A stretch of DNA of 6,857 nucleotides, taken from contig LKHB01000032.1 of NCBI GenBank assembly GCA_001618615.1, positions 1 to 6,857 of the forward strand, given 5' to 3'. A model generated the notes under the pieces. The model was not told the DNA's origin and did not search any database. It worked only from the letters and a program-made list of their open reading frames with translations. The position numbers and the translations under genes were made by a program. Of the stretch, positions 1-5,293 are shown in pieces; position 1 is the stretch's first letter; each line of letters begins with the position of its first letter. This stretch comes from Fermentibacter danicus (GTDB lineage Bacteria; Fermentibacterota; Fermentibacteria; Fermentibacterales; Fermentibacteraceae).

Positions 1-64
1 AACGGCTCCGGGCTTGTTCGGAAGCCTTCCCGGGGATAGATTCGAAAGTGTTCGTGGAGGAAAG
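1..64 (+). other. 5' edge: end of an upstream gene or leader, not resolved
   Basis: Two frames stay open from the left edge. Frame 1 reads NGSGLVRKPSRG and stops at TAG 37-39, which would leave a 25-base spacer before the next gene. Frame 3 reads on to TGA 69-71, which would overlap the next start by seven bases. Neither tail is recognisable, so I cannot say which, if either, is the end of a real upstream gene. The only other clear element here is the ribosome binding site listed separately. Confidence 0.3.
56..60 (+). promoter_or_regulatory. Ribosome binding site choosing the TTG start of the DUF4321 gene
   Basis: GGAGG lies four bases before TTG 65-67 and seven before CTG 68-70. It supports a start here rather than at TTG 14. 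The short spacing leaves some doubt between the two adjacent codons. Confidence 0.6.
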
Positions 65-337
65 TTGCTGAACAAGAGACCGCCCGGTTTCTGGATAGTG
101 ATGTCCCTTCTCGGAATGATCGCAGGGACTGCGTTCGGGGAGGCGGTCGCGGTTATACTGCCCGATACAGCGACGACTCTGCAGTCGTTCTTCGCCGGTT
201 CGCTCGAGTTTTCGCTCGGGCCGTTCCGGCTGGATCTCGTCGTAATGAGGTTCTCGATAGAGGAGATCGCCTGCAGGGTCAACCTGATGAGCTTCCTGGG
301 CCTGATCCTGGTCGGCGTCCTGTACAGGTGGTTCTGA
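65..337 (+). CDS. DUF4321 family small membrane protein
   Basis: This is a 90-residue protein with two predicted membrane helices, at about residues 9-32 and 73-88. A short positively charged N-terminus (KRPP) precedes the first helix. The pattern of helix, GxAFGE motif, hydrophobic middle with LDLVVMRFSIEE, then NLMSFLGLILVGVLYRWF matches DUF4321 proteins as I know them: short, with a conserved Asn-rich entry to the last helix. The family's function is unknown. The start is set at TTG 65 because GGAGG sits just upstream and the resulting length fits the family; an upstream TTG at 14 would add 17 uncharacteristic residues. It ends 21 bases before tatA and is probably co-transcribed with it. 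The acidic residue at position 26 inside or at the end of helix 1 is notable. Family assignment is fairly confident, function is not known. Confidence 0.72.
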   Translation: MLNKRPPGFWIVMSLLGMIAGTAFGEAVAVILPDTATTLQSFFAGSLEFSLGPFRLDLVVMRFSIEEIACRVNLMSFLGLILVGVLYRWF

Positions 338-358
338 CCCTCCGGGGGGAGGTGTGCC

Positions 359-550
359 GTGTTCCGTCCATCCCCGCTCGAGATTCTGCTCGTCGTCGTA
401 ACGCTTCTGCTGCTTTTCGGAGCGAAGAGGATACCTGACATAGCGAGATCTCTGGGCCAGGCCCTGAAGGAATTCAAGAAGGGCATCAGGGACGGCATGG
501 ATGACTCCACCGGAGATCAGGGCGGCGGCCCCGCTCCTGGAGGATCCTGA
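359..550 (+). CDS. tatA: Sec-independent protein translocase subunit TatA/TatE
   Basis: TatA forms the protein-conducting element of the twin-arginine translocase, which exports folded proteins across the inner membrane together with TatC. The 63-residue protein has the full hallmark layout. A short periplasmic N-terminus leads into a membrane helix at about residues 5-20 with a polar Glu at position 8. The FG hinge follows at residues 20-21 and the AKRIPDIARSLGQALKEF amphipathic helix at about 22-45. The acidic and Gly/Pro-rich tail is disposable in the family. The start is GTG 359, with a strong G-rich Shine-Dalgarno (GGGGGGAGG, 344-352) six bases upstream. TatA rather than TatB is favoured by the short length and FGAKRIP motif. 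No tatC is present in the window. The stop lies two bases before the mglA start, so translation of the two is likely coupled. Confidence 0.93.
   Translation: MFRPSPLEILLVVVTLLLLFGAKRIPDIARSLGQALKEFKKGIRDGMDDSTGDQGGGPAPGGS
539..543 (+). promoter_or_regulatory. Ribosome binding site for mglA, inside the end of tatA
   Basis: GGAGG lies nine bases before TTG 553-555. It sits within the last codons of tatA and fixes the unusual TTG start, which gives the same N-terminal spacing to the P-loop as in Myxococcus MglA. Confidence 0.7.
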
Positions 551-552
551 CC

Positions 553-1155
553 TTGGCGACAGTCAGCTACAGTGCGAGGGAGATCGACTGCAAGATCGTC
601 TACTGCGGGCCCGGGTTGTCCGGCAAGACGACCAACGTGAAGGTGATCCACGGAGAGGTTCCCGCCGACAACCGTGGCAAGCTCATCTCGCTTGCGGCCG
701 GCAACGAGAGAACCCTCTTCTTCGATTTCCTCCCGCTGGACACGGGTACGATCAACGGGTTCAAGATCAGGCTGCACCTCTACAGCGTCCCCGGACAGGC
801 CATGTATTCCGACAGCCGCAGGCTGATTCTGCAGGGGGTCGATGGAATCGTCTTCGTGGCGGACTCCCAGAGGGACAGGATGGAGGCGAACATCGCCTCG
901 CTGCGGGATCTCCGGGACAACCTCAAGAACCAGAAGAGGAAGGGCGTAAGCCTAGTCCTCCAGTGCAACAAGCGCGATCTTCCGGACATCGCGTCCATCG
1001 AGGAGATAGCCGAGACGCTCGGGCTCACGAGGGTTCCCGTCGTAGAAGCGGTGGCCGCCAAGGGCATCGGCGTCTTCGAGACGCTTCGCAAGGTAAGCCG
1101 GATGGTCATAACCAGGCTTCATAAACAGTTCAAAGCAAGTGAGGGAACCGCCTGA
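553..1155 (+). CDS. mglA: MglA-family small Ras-like GTPase
   Basis: MglA is a cytoplasmic Ras-superfamily switch that sets cell polarity and drives motility in Myxococcus by cycling between GTP and GDP forms; MglB is its usual activating partner. The 200-residue product keeps the family's length and numbering. The P-loop GPGLSGKTT is at 19-27, the LISL...RTLFFDF switch region at about 44-59, VPGQ (G3) at 79-82, NKRD (G4) at 139-142 and a G5-like EAVAAKG at 165-171. From memory of M. xanthus MglA, the catalytically important Arg53 and Gln82 fall at the same positions here. FVADSQ.DRMEAN is also diagnostic of MglA rather than Arf or Rab proteins. The start is TTG 553. The stop overlaps the next ATG by one base (TGATG), implying coupled expression with the membrane zinc-finger gene. 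No MglB-like roadblock gene is in the window. The identity of the family is very secure; a role in motility is inference only, since many non-gliding bacteria carry MglA. Confidence 0.95.
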   Translation: MATVSYSAREIDCKIVYCGPGLSGKTTNVKVIHGEVPADNRGKLISLAAGNERTLFFDFLPLDTGTINGFKIRLHLYSVPGQAMYSDSRRLILQGVDGIVFVADSQRDRMEANIASLRDLRDNLKNQKRKGVSLVLQCNKRDLPDIASIEEIAETLGLTRVPVVEAVAAKGIGVFETLRKVSRMVITRLHKQFKASEGTA

Positions 1156-2440
1156 TGGATCTATCGGAAGCACTTGTCGATCTTCTCCTCGTGAGACTCG
1201 GAAGGGAGGAGGAGAAGCAGAGGGTCCTCGAACTCCTGGTCACCGAACTCCACATGACCCGGGAGGAGGCGAGGTCCTCCGTCGACGAGGCGCCCGTAGT
1301 TCTTCTCGAAGCCGTTCCGATGGGAAGGGCGAGGGTCATCCAGAACCGGCTGTACCCGTTTGTGGACCTGCTGCCGAGGATGGAGACCGTGGAGGATCAG
1401 CCGGAGGAGGCCGCTGCCGCCGATCCGGACATCGACGTTTCCGAGGAGGACTTCGGGGAACTCGATTCTACCGGGGAACAGCCTTCCGCCCCCGAGCAGG
1501 AGGATAAGCTCTCCGTGACCTCCGCGAGCGAGGAGGTACTGTCGATCGAGCGCTGCCACATCTGCGGCAGGACTCCGACAGGAGGGGAGAAGCTGGCGCC
1601 ATGCCGTTCGTGCGCCGCACTCACCTGCCGGGACTGCTTCGACAGGCTGGCTCATGTCTGCGGGAAATGCGCCGCCGACGGCAAGGTCGTGGATGCGCCA
1701 CTCGGAAGGGTTCCGGGAACTCGGCCCCAGTCCAGGCATGGAGCCGACGCCACGGTGGCTCAGGTCGCTTCGGGCGGCCTCGCGAAACCTTCCGCCAACC
1801 TGATCTACGTCCTCGCAGGCGCGGCGATTCTCGCGATGCTCATCGCATTCTACGTCATCGATCCGATGAAGCTCTTCCACAGCACGACCATCGACGGATC
1901 CACGCCGGCGGATTACGCGGTCGCGGTTCCTGCCGATTCCATCTCCACCGACATCGCGGCCGCATCGGATTCGACGCCTGCGACGGACTCCATCCCCGTC
2001 CCCCCGGGATCGACGCTGTCCGCCGTATCCGGCCTCCCTCTGCCGGCGGGGGCCGACACGATCTCCTCCATCGCGCAGATCGCCCCGGTCGATATGGCGG
2101 GGGCCCCCNNCTGCTGGACAGGTTCGCCGTTCTCCGACTGCCGGACAGCACGGTTGTCGCAGCGGTCACGATAATCCATCCCGAGGACGACACCGTCCGA
2201 TACGCCCTCCTTCGCGCCCTCGGCGCCTGGCTGACGCATGGGCCTGTCGACGAGCTGGTGTTCTACTACAGCGAAAGCGAATACTATCCCGTCAGAACCG
2301 TATCCTTCGTCCGAAGCGAATTCGCCAGGCTCGCGGACTGCATGGGTCCGGTCGATTTTCAGAACTGCGCGAGTACGACCAGCGAGGAAGTCTGGAACCT
2401 CCTGACCGGCGGTCTCCAGGACTGGATGGCGCGCTACTGA
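1155..2440 (+). CDS. Unrecognised single-pass membrane protein with eight-cysteine zinc-finger-like module (interrupted by gap)
   Basis: I do not recognise this gene as a named family. Before the N gap it reads 318 residues in frame. Residues about 20-80 form a helical segment loosely resembling the ribosomal L7/L12 C-terminal fold (EEKQRVLELL...TREEARSSVDEAP). An acidic linker follows at 81-130. Four CxxC pairs come next (Cys134/137, 150/153, 158/161, 169/172), as in a cross-brace or B-box-like zinc finger. One membrane helix lies at about 215-235, then a Ser/Thr/Pro/Ala/Asp-rich stretch from about 243 to 318. After the gap, 109 residues continue in another frame (2111-2440), starting LLDRFAVLRLP and ending DWMARY. 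These contain a compact-looking domain with FYYSESEYYPVRTVSF. The two parts are joined here because both match coding character and fit one gene; the N run hides the link. The start at ATG 1155 has GAGGG at 1141-1145 and overlaps the mglA stop. The likely topology is zinc module in the cytoplasm and C-terminal domain outside. A role as an MglA partner is inference from gene coupling only. Confidence 0.68.
1554..1673 (+). other. Eight-cysteine zinc-binding module within the mglA-linked membrane protein
   Basis: Four CxxC pairs occur within about 40 codons: CHIC, CRSC, CRDC and CGKC. Spacing is 12 residues between the first and second pairs, 4 between the second and third, and 7 between the third and fourth. 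Eight evenly paired cysteines suggest two zinc ions, as in B-box, RING or treble-clef folds. The sequence alone does not choose between them. Confidence 0.6.
2109..2110. other. Assembly gap 1, inside the zinc-finger membrane protein gene
   Basis: Two Ns follow the 10-base palindrome GGGGGCCCCC at 2099-2108. The reading frame before the gap and the frame that stays open after it (to the stop at 2438-2440) differ in a way a two-base insert cannot satisfy. Joining them needs a true gap length divisible by three. The amount of missing sequence cannot be estimated because the family is unknown. Confidence 0.85.
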
Positions 2441-2493
2441 GGGCCCCCTCCCGCGCCCCCGACAATTGATCGCATTGAAGCGACGGTGAAGCA
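2441..2493 (+). other. Spacer before topA, no clear promoter or terminator
   Basis: These 53 bases are the longest intergenic stretch in the window. The first part is GC-only (GGGCCCCCTCCCGCGCCCCC), which gives no proper stem-loop with a T tract. I see no convincing -35/-10 pair. The only ribosome-site-like element is a weak GGTGA at 2485-2489, four bases before the topA ATG. Confidence 0.5.
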
Positions 2494-4418
2494 ATGAGCG
2501 GTGGAAGCCTCGTCATAATCGAATCTCCCGCCAAGGCGAAGACCCTGCGGGGCTACCTCGGCAAGGACTACGAAATAGTGGCCTCCATGGGGCACGTCAG
2601 GGATCTGCCGAAGCAGCGCCTCGGCGTGTCCGTCGACGCGGGCTTCAAGCCCCAGTACACGGTGCCGTCCGACAAGCGCTCCACCATNNGCCGGCGGGAT
2701 AGACATGAACCTCGTCGACGCCCAGCAGGCCCGGAGGGTGATGGACAGGCTGGTCGGATACCGCATCAGCCCCTACCTCTGGAGGGCCATCGGATCAGGC
2801 CTCAGCGCCGGACGAGTGCAGACCGTGGCTCTGAGGCTCGTGCAGGAACGCGAGAACCAGATCGCGGAGTTCGTCCCCGTAGAATACTGGCCGATCAAGG
2901 CCCGATTCGAACAGAACGGAGGCGAACTCTCCGCCTCGCTTTACAGGATGGCGGGCCGCAGGGCCGACGGGGACAGGCATTCTCCCGGAAGCAGGGAGGA
3001 GGTGGACCGCATCCTCCCCTCCATCCGGGCCGCGGCCTGGAGGATCGTCTCACTGGAGACGAAGAAGGCCCCGCTGAAGCCCCTGCCTCCCTTCATCACG
3101 AGTTCCCTCCAGCAGAGCGCCTCGAGCGCACTCGGCATGTCCCCCTCGAGGACGATGTCGCTCGCCCAGGATCTATACGAAGGCATGGACATCGGCGGCG
3201 AACATTCCGGCCTGATCACATACATGAGGACGGATTCGGTGAGGATCGCACCGGAGGCTCTGAAGTCGGCGAGAGATTTCCTGCTTGCCGCTCACGGCCC
3301 CGGTATGCTGCCCCCTTCTCCCAGGAGGTTCAGGAGTTCTTCCAGATCGCAGGACGCACACGAGGCGATCCGGCCTACCGACGTCACGAGAACCCCCGAG
3401 AGTCTCAAGGGGAGGATCTCCGATCAGCATCTCAGGCTGTATTCCCTGATCTGGCGGAGATTCACGGCTTCTCAGGCCGCCGATGCGGAGGTGGAGCGTT
3501 CGGTTCTGATCCTCGGAGGCGGGGAGTTCGAATTCCGCGCGACAGGGGAGCGCCTGGCCTCGAAGGGATTCCTGGAGATCGATCCACACCAGGCATCCAT
3601 CGAATCCCCTCTGCCGTCCGGACTCTCTGAAGGTCCGGCCCGCCTNNGGCATCGGCCGTCCCTCTACCTATGTGAGCATAATCGAGACCATAAAGAAGCG
3701 CGGATACGTCGCCATTTCCGAAAAGAAACTGCACCCCACCGAACTCGGCACGACTACCGTGAGGCTTCTCGTCGAACTGTTCCCATCCATTTTCGATACT
3801 TCCTTCACCGCATCCATGGAGGAACTTCTTGACAGCGTAGCCTCGGGCGCAACCGGGTACGAGGAGGCGGTGGCGAATCTCCAGAGGCCGCTGGACGAAT
3901 CGCTCAAGGCGGCCGTGGAGAATCTCGACTCGGTCCGGCGGGAGATGACGAGACCCACGGACGAGAAGTGTCCGCAGTGCGGCGCTCAGCTCCTGCTCAA
4001 GCCGGGGCGCTTCGGCAGCTATCTCTCCTGCTCCGACTACCCGAAGTGCAGGTTCAGAAAGTCCGCCGAAAAGGCCGTGGACAGCGGCAGAACCTGTCCG
4101 GAATGCGGCGCGGCGCTGGTCTTCAAGACCGGCCGCTATGGAAGATACCTCGGCTGCTCGAGCGCCTCCTGCAAGCACACCGAGCCTGCTCCCACTGGAG
4201 TGCCATGCCCGGAGGAGGGTTGCGGAGGGGAGCTGGTCGAGCGCAGATCGAAGAAAGGCAGGGTCTTCTACTCCTGCAGCAGGTATCCCTTGTGCAGGCA
4301 CGCTTCCTGGCGCAGGCCGATACCCAGAAGGTGCGCCAGGTGCGGTTTCCCATACCTGGAGGAGACTCCGCGTGGTGTGAAATGCCCGAGTTGCAGGAAA
4401 CCGGAATCGCCCTCCTAG
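2494..4418 (+). CDS. topA: DNA topoisomerase I (type IA), broken by two assembly gaps
   Basis: TopA relaxes negative supercoils by cutting one strand through a 5'-phosphotyrosine link and passing the other strand. Three pieces in three frames make one protein. 2494-2687 is the start of the TOPRIM domain (LVIIESPAKAKT, then SMGHVRDLPK). 2690-3645 runs from LVDAQQARR through GLSAGRVQTVALRLV to domain IV and includes the active-site Tyr in TYMRTDSVRI (codon 3221-3223) and the QDAHEAIRPT motif. 3648-4418 begins GIGRPSTY and carries the PTELG motif and the C-terminal zinc ribbons. About 638 residues are visible; adding roughly 60 and 28 missing residues gives about 725, normal for a TopA with zinc ribbons. 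The missing parts include the acidic DPDREGE motif and the HFTQPPPRYTEA region. All other motifs are intact, so a functional gene in the organism is far more likely than a pseudogene. The start is ATG 2494. The end overlaps xerC. Confidence 0.95.
2688..2689. other. Assembly gap 2, inside the topA TOPRIM domain
   Basis: Frame changes from 1 to 2 across the Ns. Compared with Bacillus-type TopA recalled from memory, the text jumps from about YTVPSDK to just before the MNLVDAQQARR motif. Around 60 residues (about 180 bases) are skipped, including the metal-binding DPDREGE motif and RVVFNEIT. The true length should be one more than a multiple of three. Confidence 0.88.
3646..3647. other. Assembly gap 3, inside topA before GIGRPST
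   Basis: Frame changes from 2 to 0. Known TopA proteins have about 28 residues between the LP..L.EG segment and GIGRPSTY, including HFTQPPPRYTEA and the LVK.LEEL helix. None of this is present, so roughly 85 bases are missing. The true length should be one more than a multiple of three. Confidence 0.88.
3969..4394 (+). other. Four C-terminal zinc ribbons of topoisomerase I
   Basis: Element 1 has Cys codons from 3969 to 4049 (CPQC ... CSDYPKC). Element 2 runs 4095-4172 (CPEC ... CSSASC). Element 3 runs 4206-4295 (CPEEGC ... CSRYPLC, with an extra two residues in the first knuckle). Element 4 runs 4332-4394 and is a shorter ribbon (CARC ... CPSC). The first three follow the zf-C4_Topoisom pattern with the G.F..YL.CS core. 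They bind single-stranded DNA in characterised TopA enzymes. The last element is coded by the same bases as the start of xerC. Confidence 0.88.
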
Positions 4419-5293
4419 ACCGGTTCGTCTCCTGGCTGACGGACGCCAGGGGGCTCTCCCGGGCGACCGCGTCAGCCTACGGGGCAGACCTGGGCAGGCT
4501 GCTCTCCTTCTGCGAGGGAACAATCCGATTCGACAGGGATACTCTCAGGGCATTCGTCCGCAGCGAATCGGAGAGAGGCCTGTCGCCGGCCTCCCTGGCC
4601 AGGGAGGTTTCCGCTCTGAGAACCTTCGGCGAGTGGCTCGACCTCGAAGGAACGGTCGATGGGGGAGCGGCTAGGAGAATCCCGATGCCGAGGGTTCCGA
4701 GGAGGCTCCCGGGGTTCCTGGGGCTCTCCGAGGTGATGATGATCCTCGATTCCTACGACACCTCCACGCCCGACGGCCTGCGCAACAGGGCGATCGTCGA
4801 ACTCCTGTACGGAGCGGGGGTGAGGGTTTCGGAGGCTTCCGCGGCGAAGCTCGACGATCTGGATCTCGATCGCGCTCTTCTGCGGGTGGTTCGCGGGAAG
4901 GGCGGGAAGGACAGGATAGTACCCGTCGCGGAACTCTCAGTCGATGTGATCGCCGCATGGATCGCGGTCAGGAACATGTTCACGCGGAGGGATCCGTCGG
5001 CCCCGTGGCTCTTCGTGAGCGTCAGGGGAAGGCGCCTCGACCCGAGGGACATCAGGAGGATAGTCGAAAAAGGGGTTCTCTCGGCGGCGCGGACTGCGGG
5101 AGCCACCCCCCATACGTTCAGGCACAGTTTCGCGACCCATCTGCTGGACAGAGGGGCCGATCTGAGAGCGGTTCAGGAGATGCTGGGCCATTCCAGCCTC
5201 TCGACGACGCAGGTCTATACACATCTGACCGGGGACAGGCTCAGGGAAGTCTTCAAGAGGGCTCACCCCAGGGGAGAGGACTGCAAGGGATGA
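4382..5293 (+). CDS. xerC: Tyrosine recombinase XerC/XerD
   Basis: Xer recombinases resolve chromosome dimers at dif sites near division, as a XerC/XerD pair or a single XerH-like enzyme. The 303-residue product has a SAM-like core-binding domain at about 1-95 (LLDRFVSWLTDARGLSRATASAY) and a catalytic domain from about 107. All catalytic residues are present: Arg148 in GVRVSEA, Lys173 in GKGGK, His244 and Arg247 in HTFRHSFATHLL, His270 in LGHSSLSTT and nucleophile Tyr279 in VYTHL. The ending AHPRG is typical of chromosomal Xer proteins rather than phage integrases. XerC is slightly favoured over XerD by the AWIAVRNMF stretch and by the topA neighbourhood, since topA-xerC adjacency is known in Firmicutes; XerD is not excluded. 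ATG 4382 lies within topA (37-base overlap), and the only Shine-Dalgarno-like GGAGGAG is 17 bases upstream, so translation probably depends on coupling to topA. No hslV or hslU follows. Confidence 0.92.
   Translation: MPELQETGIALLDRFVSWLTDARGLSRATASAYGADLGRLLSFCEGTIRFDRDTLRAFVRSESERGLSPASLAREVSALRTFGEWLDLEGTVDGGAARRIPMPRVPRRLPGFLGLSEVMMILDSYDTSTPDGLRNRAIVELLYGAGVRVSEASAAKLDDLDLDRALLRVVRGKGGKDRIVPVAELSVDVIAAWIAVRNMFTRRDPSAPWLFVSVRGRRLDPRDIRRIVEKGVLSAARTAGATPHTFRHSFATHLLDRGADLRAVQEMLGHSSLSTTQVYTHLTGDRLREVFKRAHPRGEDCKG
5271..5280 (+). promoter_or_regulatory. Ribosome binding site for the DUF2723 gene, within xerC
   Basis: GGGGAGAGGA ends nine bases before ATG 5290-5292 and supports that start, which overlaps the xerC stop as ATGA. 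Confidence 0.6.

Noticed and set aside
14..64. Upstream TTG 14 start for the DUF4321 gene
   Set aside because: It adds 17 charged residues not typical of the family and lacks a visible ribosome site, while GGAGG precedes TTG 65.
501..1124. Plus-strand open frame overlapping mglA in another frame
   Set aside because: The translation is Arg/Gln/Gly-rich and featureless, whereas the overlapping MglA frame is unmistakable.
2439..2450. GAGGGCCCCCTC as a terminator hairpin before topA
   Set aside because: The five-base arms leave a two-base loop that cannot form, and no T tract follows.
2494..4418. topA as a frameshifted pseudogene
   Set aside because: Both frame changes fall exactly on N runs where long conserved segments are also missing, and all remaining motifs, including the active-site Tyr, are intact.
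3462..4523. Minus-strand open frame of 353 codons opposite topA
   Set aside because: It crosses the N gap and lies over conserved TopA motifs and zinc ribbons. Its protein is Arg/Pro/Gly-rich without recognisable motifs.
4382..5293. Recombinase as an integrase of an integron or mobile element
   Set aside because: Length, the AHPRG ending and the topA context fit a chromosomal Xer. No attachment-site repeats, integron-specific insert or cargo genes are visible.
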